Below, piece by piece: positions 33,284 through 41,616 of a stretch of DNA of 64,000 nucleotides. Numbering within the stretch: the first letter of the stretch is position 1; each line of letters begins with the position of its first letter. Both the position numbers and the translations under genes were made by a program. Under the pieces are notes generated by a model that saw only the letters and a list, made by a program, of their open reading frames with translations, was not told where the DNA came from and made no database searches. Source of the DNA: an uncultured Scytonema sp. (GTDB lineage: Bacteria > Cyanobacteriota > Cyanobacteriia > Cyanobacteriales > Nostocaceae); assembly GCA_937873135.1 (NCBI GenBank), contig CALMVQ010000203.1:1-64000 (forward strand), read 5' to 3'.

Positions 33284-35452
33284 ATGGAATATTATGCAAC
33301 TTCGCTGCAACACATATTAGCAGAACTAGAACGGATAGATTTACTTATTCAAGTTCAGCTACAACGATTGCAGCAGATCCAATCTACTGATACAGCCTTC
33401 CAAGGACTCTATATTTCTGAAGAAGATTTAGAGGCAATGCTAGCAAAACCAGTTGGTATGCCACACTGGGCGGCTGCTTCTACACCTTTGTCTGCAGATG
33501 AAGTTCAGGATGTTTTTGAGCAGCTGGCAGATGATATTGATTTATGTAAAGAAAAAAGTATCAAACGCAATATTAACTTACGTTTGTCAGCACTCGCTCG
33601 CAGCTTTCAACTCACCACTATTGATATTGATATTCTTTTGATTTGTCTGGCTCCAGAACTTGATTTACGTTACGAAAGCCTCTATGCTTACCTTCATGGT
33701 GATGTTACAAAGAAACGTCCCAGCATAGATTTGGTTTTGAACCTCCTTTGTCCTTCTTTAGAACAGAAGCTGGCGACACGTCAACGTTTTACGCCTAGTC
33801 ATCCCCTGCTAAAGCATCACTTACTGAATGTCTTCGACGATCCATCTCAACACCAACCCCCGCTATTAGGAAAGTTTCTGAAACTAGACGATCGCGTGGT
33901 GAATTACCTACTTGATATTGACGAAATTGACTCTCGTCTTCGAGTTCATACTACTTATAAAGTCCCTAAAAAAAAGTTAGATGATTTGTTACTGGCAACT
34001 GAAGTCAAGCAACGCTTCAAGCAAATGACTCAGAACAAAGAAGCGATGGCATCAGGGACAATTTTCTATTTCCAAGGATCTTACGGTGTTGGTAAGCAGG
34101 CGACTGCTGAAGCAATTTGTCAGGAGTTGGGTATGGGATTGTTGATTGTCGATGGCGATCGCCTGCTCAACTCGGAAGCTGTTGCATTTGATACAGCTAT
34201 AAATTTGGTTTGTCGTGAGGCATGTTTACAGCAAGCGGCTCTCTACTGGAAAGGTTTTGATAGTTTACTAGAAGATGATAAACAAGCACGGCTCTTGTCA
34301 CTCATAAAGCAGTTGGAAGATACCAATTTACTGATTTTTCTTGCTGGAGAAGTGACTTGGGAACCAGTAGATGCATTGCAAGACATTCCCTTCTTACGGG
34401 TTGAGTTTTCTCATCCGACAAATACCGAACGGGTGCAACTATGGCAGAAGAGTCTTAGAAGTAACACAGACTTCGGTTCTGAGGCAGACTTAAGGATATT
34501 AGCCAGTAAATTCCGATTCAGTGGCGGTCAAATCGAAGACGCTACAGCTACCGCCCGAAATATAGCCCACTGGCGCGATCCAGAACAGCAGCACTTGACA
34601 ATGGCAGATATTTATGCAGGGTGTCGCTTGCAGTCTAACCGAAAATTGAGCAACCTAGCCACTAAAATCAATCCTTATTACAAGTGGGATGACATAATTC
34701 TGCCTCCTGACCAAATGCAGATGTTACGAGAAATCTGTAATTCAGTCAAGTACCGCACTCTCATCTACGATGAATGGGGTTTTGATAACAAACTAGCTAT
34801 GGGCAAGGGAGTCAACGTTTTCTTCGCTGGTCTTCCTGGCACCGGCAAAACCATGTCCGCTAATATTATAGCTGGAGAATTAGGCTTGGATCTTTACAAA
34901 ATAGACCTCTCCAGCGTAGTCAGCAAATATATTGGTGAAACCGAAAAAAATCTGTCTCGGATTTTTAACGAAGCTCAAACCAGCAACGCTATTTTGTTTT
35001 TCGATGAAGCAGACTCGCTGTTTGGTAAACGGAGTGAAGTCCGTGATTCCCACGATCGCTACGCCAACATTGAAGTAAGCTATTTATTGCAACGAATGGA
35101 AGAGTATCTTGGAGTTGTAATTCTAGCGACAAACTTACGCAAAAACATGGATGATGCCTTCGTCAGGCGGATGCATTTTAGTCTTGAATTTCCCTTCCCC
35201 AACAAAAAAGAACGCCAACGGATCTGGGAGCAAATCTTACCAGATGCTACCCCCAAAAGCCCAGACTTAGATCTAAATTTCATGGCTAGTCGTTTTGAAA
35301 TTGCCGGTGGCAACATTCGCAATATTGCCCTATCTGCTGCCTTCCTCGCCGCAGATGATGGTGGGGCAATCACCATGAATCACCTCATCTCGGCTACGCG
35401 ACGAGAGTACCAAAAAATGGGTAAGATAGTTTCAGAAAGAGAGTTCACCTAG
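33284..35452 (+). CDS. CIS-associated AAA+ ATPase (Pvc15-like)
   Basis: About 722 aa from ATG 33284; an upstream TTG at 33221 would add 21 residues, with no ribosome-binding site to decide. An N-terminal helical/winged-helix region is followed by a degenerate AAA domain (FYFQGSYGVGKQA near residue 285 in the long form) and a second, intact one with Walker A FAGLPGTGKTMSA, Walker B ILFFDEADSLFG and an arginine-finger region FVRRMHFSLEFPFP. Two-AAA ATPases of this class are regularly linked to eCIS (Pvc15) and thought to help load or assemble. It is separated from the rest of the locus by the HNH pair. The stop overlaps the convergent PIN gene by 4 bases. Confidence 0.9.
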   Translation: MEYYATSLQHILAELERIDLLIQVQLQRLQQIQSTDTAFQGLYISEEDLEAMLAKPVGMPHWAAASTPLSADEVQDVFEQLADDIDLCKEKSIKRNINLRLSALARSFQLTTIDIDILLICLAPELDLRYESLYAYLHGDVTKKRPSIDLVLNLLCPSLEQKLATRQRFTPSHPLLKHHLLNVFDDPSQHQPPLLGKFLKLDDRVVNYLLDIDEIDSRLRVHTTYKVPKKKLDDLLLATEVKQRFKQMTQNKEAMASGTIFYFQGSYGVGKQATAEAICQELGMGLLIVDGDRLLNSEAVAFDTAINLVCREACLQQAALYWKGFDSLLEDDKQARLLSLIKQLEDTNLLIFLAGEVTWEPVDALQDIPFLRVEFSHPTNTERVQLWQKSLRSNTDFGSEADLRILASKFRFSGGQIEDATATARNIAHWRDPEQQHLTMADIYAGCRLQSNRKLSNLATKINPYYKWDDIILPPDQMQMLREICNSVKYRTLIYDEWGFDNKLAMGKGVNVFFAGLPGTGKTMSANIIAGELGLDLYKIDLSSVVSKYIGETEKNLSRIFNEAQTSNAILFFDEADSLFGKRSEVRDSHDRYANIEVSYLLQRMEEYLGVVILATNLRKNMDDAFVRRMHFSLEFPFPNKKERQRIWEQILPDATPKSPDLDLNFMASRFEIAGGNIRNIALSAAFLAADDGGAITMNHLISATRREYQKMGKIVSEREFT

Positions 35453-35811
35453 TACATTGGACAGCCGAAAGCAAGAGCTAATGCAACGATTGACCAATCT
35501 TTCTCATCTCGCTCACAGATACGATTTAAAGCTTCTTCCTTAAAACCTCCGTAAATATCCTCCCTTATTTCAATGACAAGTTGTTTAAGATCATTCAGAG
35601 TATCCAAAGCCTCTTGTTCTTGGGCGGGACTTATATGGCGTTTTCGAGCGATATTGGGTATATGAAAAGCGACTTCACTATAACAAGTTTGTGGGGTACA
35701 AAAAAGTATTTTGTCCCTATGTTCAGCAATCAGGGAAAATGTCCGTATTCCCAGAACTGCACGAATAAGAATATTCGCATCAAGAACAATAGTTTTCGCT
35801 TTTTTGGTCAT
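35449..35811 (-). CDS. PIN-domain toxin (VapC-like), C-terminally shortened
   Basis: 120 aa PIN ribonuclease fold: IVLDANILIRAVLG with D11, SEVAFH with the second acid and ERDEKDWSIVALAL with further acids. The usual final segment (a T-x-D-x-D-F strand after GCPMY) is missing because the stop lies right after it, 4 bases into the end of the convergent AAA gene. It may be truncated and inactive, or a natural short form. It starts at the stop of the antitoxin gene (TAATG overlap), so the pair is an operon. Confidence 0.75.
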   Translation of the reverse strand: MTKKAKTIVLDANILIRAVLGIRTFSLIAEHRDKILFCTPQTCYSEVAFHIPNIARKRHISPAQEQEALDTLNDLKQLVIEIREDIYGGFKEEALNRICERDEKDWSIVALALAFGCPMY

Positions 35812-36074
35812 TAATTGCTCTGTTTTCTCGACTCCTGAAAATCAGTTACAATATCATCCTCAGTGAGTCCTTTTTCAGCCAGCATATGACTGAGTTTGGT
35901 GACAGCTTTCCGTAAAGACTCTATATCTTTTTTCTGAGGTTGAGGTTGAGCGGGAATATAATAACCAATCGTCTCCCCATGACTCGTCAAAGCAATGGGT
36001 TCTTGATTTTCTCTCGTGTACTTATACAGATGATTTCTAAACTCACGGATTCCGACTGATTCAATCTCGGACAT
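35811..36074 (-). CDS. Phd/YefM-type antitoxin paired with the PIN toxin
   Basis: About 87 aa from the ATG at 36074 (a longer frame from 36107 adds 11 residues of poor support). The N-terminus IESVGIREFRNHLYKYTREN and the following PIALTSHGETIGYYIPAQ are characteristic of Phd/YefM antitoxins that bind DNA by the N-terminal domain and mask the toxin with the C-terminus. It is upstream of and coupled to the PIN gene and likely autoregulates. Confidence 0.8.
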   Translation of the reverse strand: MSEIESVGIREFRNHLYKYTRENQEPIALTSHGETIGYYIPAQPQPQKKDIESLRKAVTKLSHMLAEKGLTEDDIVTDFQESRKQSN

Positions 36075-36087
36075 AAATTTTACGTTT

Positions 36088-36351
36088 TTGTGTACACATA
36101 AGTACATAATAGCAAAAAATCTACCCGACTTAGAGCAGCTAATTGTAGGAGAAAAGGATCAACACGGACAGATATTTACTATAGTTATTGAAGTCAGGGG
36201 AAAAAAGCTGTTTACTGGGTGGATACTTGATGCTAAAGGTACTTTAAAGCTTGCAACCCCGTTCTCAGGATTTGCAAAAGTCAATTTCAGAAATCAACAA
36301 AAATCAATTCATAAATACGGTTCTGAACTCTCAAAGTTCCCTGTTGCTTGA
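36088..36351 (+). pseudogene. possible truncated gene fragment
   Basis: 87-codon frame. The stretch EQLIVGEKDQHGQIFTIVIE ... KKLFTGWILDAKGTLKLATPFSG looks like genuine protein, but the start is weak (it runs back towards the antitoxin promoter) and the end overlaps the opposite-strand sensor pseudogene from about 36287. I read it as the C-terminal remnant of a gene. Not recognised with confidence. Confidence 0.3.
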
Positions 36352-39324
36352 CTACTAGCCCCGATAAAAGCAATTCTCTTTCCTCTAAACTATCAACTGC
36401 AACAATCTCTCCTTGATGCAAAATTTGTCGATAGAGTTCTAGTAGCCGAACGGATTGTTTGCTATTGCGGAGGCGATCGCGGATAGTTCTCAAATGCTCT
36501 GGTTCATCCTGTGATTCCCAATTCTCTATTACTTGAGTTCGCACCAAATTTTCAATCCATTCGGATTCTCTGTTGATAGGAATAGGAGATGAAGAATTGC
36601 GGATGAGTTTACATAGCTTTTGGGTCAAGAAAGGCTGACCATTAGTCCAGGCTAACACTTCTTTTAAAAGTATTTGAGGATTGCTTACTTTCTCGGTCAA
36701 TCCTTGAAGTAAAGGTTGCGCTTCATGCTCTTTAAACCCTTCCAATTGAATGGTCTGACCGATGTTAAAGGGCGTTCTTTGGTGGTCAGTAATTAAGTCG
36801 CTAGGGGCAATGACTCCAAAAACAGCAAAGGTTAAACGTCGATACTCTGAATTAATACTGCGCTGATTATAGCAGGAGCGAATCAGCGCAAAAAAGTCAT
36901 TAACTGGGAAATTTAAGCCTAAAACGTTATCAATTTCATCGATAAAAATTATTAGGTTTTTAGAGATAGTGTCATCATTTGGAGCAACTTCTACTAGCAA
37001 AACTTCTTCAATAAATTGACTCAATCTCTGAACCGGAGAAATATCTCCTTGCTCTTGCCACCAAGTTTTGAGATTAACCTTTCTTAGTAAACCAAAACTT
37101 CGCCATAGCTCTACTGTCAAGCCTTTGTACCATTGCTCAGGCGTGACGTTTTCGCTGCCAATGCGGGTTAGATCAATTGCCCCGCACCTAAACCCCTCAT
37201 GCTGGAGATGGTGTATCATGCGTACCATCAAGCTTGACTTGCCCATCTGCCGAGGATTGAGAATGTAACAAAACTCCCCGCGCTTCAAGGCTTTGTAAAG
37301 ATAACGATCTGCTGAGCGCACAACATAAGTGGGAGCATCCATCGGCAAACTTCCTCCCACTTGATAGTCAAAGGTAGACGGTTGTTCGGCACTTTTTAAT
37401 AACTCGTTTTCAAAGAGCAGTTCGGCTTGGGTGGCTTTGAGAATTTCTAGGGTTTGTGAGAGTTCTTGAGTGCGCTCTTCTACTCTCAGCTCTAGATTTC
37501 GGTTATAGTCTTCTAACTGTCCGTAGAGACGGGCATTTTCAATGGAGATAGCAGCTTGAGCAGAAAGAATTCTTAAAACTTCAATGCGATCGCTCGTAAA
37601 TGCTTCTGTGGTTAAATTGTTTTCTAAATATAAAATCCCGCTTAGTTTGCCTTGATGTAATAAAGGAGTACAGAGAATCGATTTTGGTTGAGTGGCGACG
37701 ATGTAGGGATCGCGGATAAACTGTTCTTCAACGGTTGCGTTACCAAGAACTACATTTTCTTGAGTACGAACAACATAGTTAATGATCGCAACTGCTAAAA
37801 TTGGTATCTGCTTGTCGCCATCTACAGAGTCAATGGGAAGCGATCGTAATAGAGTAACGTCATCAGAATCTACCGTCCCTTCAGCTTCGATCACCCATTT
37901 CCGATCTTTTTCCAGTATGAGAAAGCCTTTTTGAGCACCGCCATTTTCAATGACAGTTTTCATTAACTTAGCCAGCAGTTGATCGAGTTTAATTTCGCTA
38001 GCTAATACTTGAGATGCTTTGGTAACTGTCATCAGATCGAGTTCTTGGGGATTTATACCACCAGTAGATTCAGTTTTGTTAATGCTTTGGTTTTCTTTTC
38101 GGTCGTTTGTATCCATGAGAAACTGTGGGTACTCAAATTCTAGGGCTTCAAGACGGCCTACTTGTAAATGAACTAATTTTTTCTCATCTTCTGGAATTAA
38201 AGTATAGGCTGCTCGTTGAACTCGTTCATGTAAAAATTGATAGGGAATATAGTTAGGAATTTTAGAAATAAAAGTATCAGATTTTTCTGAAGGATTTTTT
38301 GATATTTTTTCCTGATTCCAAAGCAGAGGTATTTTATAGTCATTAATCAGAGGTAAAATTAAACTTATGTCCAATGCTGGCTGAAATTCTCTAGCTGTTG
38401 TTATTTGATGTTTATTATGAATAATGGAGAGAACTTCTAAATTAAATTGGTTGCTCATACAGGCTGCTAATTGCAAACTTTTATGAGTCTTTCCATCCAA
38501 TTTTGTAATTTTACTGTTAGTTAATTGAACGACATTATCAGTGATTTCTACTCTTTTAATTGCCTCAATATTCCAGTACCACTGATTTTTATTATAGTTA
38601 AATGATAAATTCTTTCTCTATATAGAGATTGAAATAGGTTAGTTAAGAAAAAAGGGTTTCCTTGAGTTTGATAGCTGACTAAATCTGCTAGTTTTTTTGA
38701 CTTTTTTGTGGAGCAATTTAAAGTATCAGCAATTAATTGGTTGATATATTTGATTTCTAAAGGTTGCAGCAAGATATGATTGACTCTAGCACCTTCTTTT
38801 TTTATTTGCTCTAAGGTTTGTATCAAAGGATGAGTTGCATCAACTTCATTATCTCGGTAAGCTCCTATTATCAATAGATATTGGCTGTCAGCATCGGTTA
38901 CTAATAGCTCAATTAATTTCAGAGATGCTAAATCTGCCCACTGGAGATCGTCGAGGAAGATAACTAAGGGGTGTTCTTTTTGAGCTAAAACAGTAATAAA
39001 TTTTTGAAAAAATAAATTAAATCGATTTTGTACCTCAGTTGCTCCTAATTGCTCGACTGGCTGCGGTTTACCGATAATCTGTTCCACCTCAGGAATTACA
39101 TCGATGATAACCTGAGCATTAGGATTCAAGGCTGCTAAAAGTTCTAGTTTCCAAGTTTGTAGTGCTGCTTCAGATTCAGTAAGTAATTGCCGTATTAAGT
39201 CTTGAAATGCTAAAGTGCTCGCCGCATAGGGAATGTCTCGCTGCAACTTGTCAAATTTTCCGCTAATAAAGTACCCTTGCTGGCGTAATATTGGTTTATG
39301 AACTTCATTACCATTGGTAGTCAA
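36287..39324 (-). pseudogene. broken ATPase/GAF/AAA-like sensor protein gene
   Basis: Two frames (38548-39324 and 36287-38500) make one gene. Upstream part: NEVHKPILRQQGYFISGKFD ... FLDDLQWADLASLKLIELL, an AAA-type regulator region with Walker B but starting just after where the Walker A motif should be. Downstream part: the matching helical region ([17 protein letters not shown]), a GAF domain (about 150-330), a coiled coil and an AAA-like domain with [15 protein letters not shown] and IIFIDEIDN. Around 38580-38600 the frame shifts by one base; the other frame supplies [14 protein letters not shown] and [15 protein letters not shown] to bridge it. The kinase N-terminus is missing and the C-terminus seems cut. 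It is therefore a truncated, frameshifted gene. Confidence 0.8.
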
Positions 39325-39345
39325 TACAGTTAGTGTAATTAGTAA

Positions 39346-39570
39346 CTATGTATAGTGCTTAACTTCAGTTAAGGCTCGACTAATAGCAATCTTGGCATCG
39401 AAATGAGGCTTAGTCATCCAGCTACAAGGAATATGGTGTATAAATTAAATGTTGCAGCTCCTTTTTCGTAAAAAATCGCCGATACAATTCACAACCTGCG
39501 GTACAGCTTTTGGTATTTTGTAAAATTTAATGCGTTTTCCCTGGGCGAAACTCTTCAAACGGTTAGACAT
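39346..39570 (-). pseudogene. relic of a gene ending in a YcaO-like segment
   Basis: One frame of 74 codons from ATG 39570 with an excellent GAGGAG ribosome-binding site, broken by one stop (39445-39447). The first part is a 41-residue peptide (MSNRLKSFAQGKRIKFYKIP ...). After the stop the same frame continues with HFDAKIAISRALTEV, the motif of YcaO cyclodehydratases (D-x-x-A-x-x-R-A-x-T-E). I infer a shrunken YcaO-domain gene. The 41-aa ORF alone could still be expressed. Confidence 0.45.
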
Positions 39571-39951
39571 TGGTTACTCCTCTTTTATGACTACATTTGA
39601 TCGCTTACTCAATCTCTTGTATTTCTGAGGACAAACCTGGTTATGCAAAATTTATGCAAAATTAAAAATGAACCTCAGCATAATTACGATACCTTGAGAC
39701 GACATACCGTACAAACACTGATTGTCATATGCATTCTTAAGATTTTGTAAAGAAAAGCCAAGAAAGTTTCTGGGGTTAGCAGCATCACAACATTAATACC
39801 TGGTTAGCAATACAACGTTAACAACTAACATATAGCTAGTAGCCCTTAGCACGCTACTAGGGGCTTTCCTCGAAACAAAAGCTGATTTAATTATGGCAGA
39901 TTCTATAAGAATCCTACTTGAATCTTACTCAGTATACTTAGAAGGAAAACT
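39571..39951. other. gene-free stretch
   Basis: AT-rich, no open frame of substance. It probably holds the promoter of the minus-strand relic at 39346-39570 and a hairpin at 39836-39867. Confidence 0.5.
39836..39867. terminator. terminator-like hairpin
   Basis: CTAGTAG (39836-39842) pairs with CTACTAG (39854-39860), and AGCCC/GGGCT offers an alternative stem, followed by a short pyrimidine tract TTTCCTC. No gene obviously ends here, so it may be a leftover. Confidence 0.35.
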
Positions 39952-40269
39952 TTGTATGTCAAGCTTCAAGGCTCCCAAGTTGTTCAAAAATCTGCGGAGG
40001 AGTCTTATAGCACCACAGTAGTTTGTCCTGTGTATTATCAAATTATTCAGCGCAGAGGTAATGGTTGGGCTTTTAAAGATGGTGAACCATTTTTGAACTT
40101 ATTTAATGCTCCAAATTTATCTCCCGAAGACGAATTTGCAGCTTTTGAGACTTCGATGAAAAAAGTTGCAATCGCACTTTTCTGCATCAATGGTGGAAAG
40201 CAGGGTTACTACATCGCAAATATTTGGATAAACAATATTACTATTGCAATAGCCAGTGGGAGAATGTGA
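39952..40269 (+). CDS. unknown 105-aa protein
   Basis: Frame starts with TTG at 39952, with GAAGGA 8 bases upstream. The sequence (VVCPVYYQIIQRRGNGWAFK; EDEFAAFETSMKKVAIALF) reads like a real protein, but no family is recognised. It could be a short remnant. It lies on the same strand as the following antitoxin-toxin pair, 125 bases ahead. Confidence 0.35.
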   Translation: MYVKLQGSQVVQKSAEESYSTTVVCPVYYQIIQRRGNGWAFKDGEPFLNLFNAPNLSPEDEFAAFETSMKKVAIALFCINGGKQGYYIANIWINNITIAIASGRM

Positions 40270-40393
40270 AAATCAAACTGAAGGAATTGGGAATTGGTAG
40301 AGATGACCCAATTTAGGATAAAGGTTAGAAAATAAAGGTAGTAGATCGGAAATCAGATATATTCAAGATATTGGGTTTCAATGGAGATTATCA

Positions 40394-40621
40394 ATGCACA
40401 AAATTAATTTACAAGAAGCAGAAACTCGATTAGCACAACTAATTGAAGAAGCTGCGAGTGGGGAAGAAGTTATCATCACACGCAATGACGGTTCAGCCTT
40501 TAAGATTGTACCAATTACTACTAACGTACCGCGTCCGAAATTTGGTAGTGCTAAGGGAAAAGTGAAAATTGCCGATGATTTTGACGAACCACTACCAGAC
40601 TTTGAGGATTATGCACCATGA
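40394..40621 (+). CDS. Phd-type antitoxin of a VapBC-like pair
   Basis: 75 aa. MHKINLQEAETRLAQLIEEAASGEEVIITRND is the classic Phd/YefM N-terminal DNA-binding and dimerisation domain; the C-terminal DDFDEPLPDFEDYAP is the disordered acidic segment that blocks the toxin. It overlaps the toxin start by 4 bases (ATGA). Probably autorepresses. Confidence 0.88.
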   Translation: MHKINLQEAETRLAQLIEEAASGEEVIITRNDGSAFKIVPITTNVPRPKFGSAKGKVKIADDFDEPLPDFEDYAP

Positions 40622-41004
40622 GATTGTTGCTTGATACCCACGCATTTCTGTGGTTTATCGAAGGCAATCTCAATTTGAGCGATCGCGCAAGACAATTGAT
40701 TGAGGATGAAAATAATCAGCGTTTCTTAAGTATTGCCAGTCTGTGGGAAATCTCCATTAAAGTTAGCATTGGGAAATTAGAGCTGGGAATTCCTTTTACC
40801 GAGTTTTTCCAACAACAAGTTTACGGAAACGCTATCGAATTACTTGAAATCCAAGCAGAACACCTGGATACATTAGCTAAGTTACCTTTTTACCACAAAG
40901 ACCCATTCGACCGCTTAATCATTGCTCAAAGTTTAGTCGAAAATATTCCATTAGTTACAAAAGATGGTGCATTCACAAATTACCCTGTAATGCTGCTGTG
41001 GTAA
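40618..41004 (+). CDS. vapC: VapC-like PIN-domain toxin
   Basis: 128 aa PIN RNase. Active-site acids are visible: D6 in LLLDTHAFLWF, E in ASLWEISIK, D in HKDPFDRLIIAQ and D in VTKDGAF near the C-terminus. Length and motifs are complete, unlike the PIN toxin at 35449. Coupled to the antitoxin by the ATGA overlap. Expected to cut RNA when released from the antitoxin. Confidence 0.88.
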   Translation: MRLLLDTHAFLWFIEGNLNLSDRARQLIEDENNQRFLSIASLWEISIKVSIGKLELGIPFTEFFQQQVYGNAIELLEIQAEHLDTLAKLPFYHKDPFDRLIIAQSLVENIPLVTKDGAFTNYPVMLLW

Positions 41005-41325
41005 AAAAATTAGATTGACTCAACTGTTCAACAGCTTTTAACAAATCTTGCGATCGCATTTGCACTTCTACTTTAACTGTTGACAAATAAATTTGTCATA
41101 AATTCGTTTTAATTTGTTTTTATAGTCTTAAGACATTCACATAATCGTTCGCCGAAAATATCAGCTTTTAAATGATTTTTCATCGGTCGAGATTGATTTT
41201 CAGAATTTTCTATCATCTGGCTAATTTCTTCAAAAAGCTCCCTCATTAATACCGTGAATTCGCACAGGCACGAAAAGCAGATGATTTTTTTATACCTGTA
41301 CGTTCGCTCCTCCCTGTGAGAGTGA

Positions 41326-41394
41326 GAGCAAGACTTCTCGGATCAGGATTAAGTCGTACTGATAATGTTAAAAGTGAGTAATTCTTTTGTGACT
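41326..41394. repeat. dispersed 70-base repeat, copy 2
   Basis: Same-orientation homologue of 1384-1455, sharing ACTTCTCGGAT and AGGATTAAGT blocks and the TTTTGTGACT end. Both copies lie between genes. Confidence 0.55.
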
Positions 41395-41546
41395 CCCGTT
41401 ACTCAGTGGATTGGTTTGTTGTTCGGGAACTTCGAGTGAGTTTTTTTGACAATGGGATTATTTCTATTTTGACGGGCATGAATATTTTTCTGTCTTGGCA
41501 ATGGTTATCAATTTCAGTAGTACCTAAAATAAAAATTTATGTACAG

Positions 41547-41562
41547 TTGAATAAATGTTCAA
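41547..41562. promoter_or_regulatory. SmtB/ArsR-like operator candidate ahead of the metal ATPase
   Basis: TTGAA-N6-TTCAA at 41547-41562. The core TGAA-N6-TTCA has the spacing of SmtB/ZiaR-type operators. Possible -10 boxes TATACT (41567-41572) or TATGAT (41572-41577) lie just downstream, so a bound repressor could block the promoter. No SmtB/ArsR gene was seen in the window. Confidence 0.45.
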
Positions 41563-41616
41563 TAGTTATACTATGATAGGAGTAGTTAATTTTGTCATCT
41601 TTTCTTTAAAGCTGCC

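Larger units (their letters stand above)
41005..41616. other. gene-free stretch upstream of the P-type ATPase
   Basis: Contains a dyad TGACAAAT-AA-ATTTGTCA (41081-41098), a possible 45-codon minus-strand remnant (41109-41246, MRELFEEISQ ...) without a ribosome-binding site, the second copy of the 70-base repeat (41326-41394) and an operator-like dyad (41547-41562). No convincing gene. Confidence 0.5.

Noticed and set aside
41109-41246. 45-codon minus-strand frame (MRELFEEISQ ...)
   Set aside because: Protein-like but no ribosome-binding site and no recognised family; probably a remnant.
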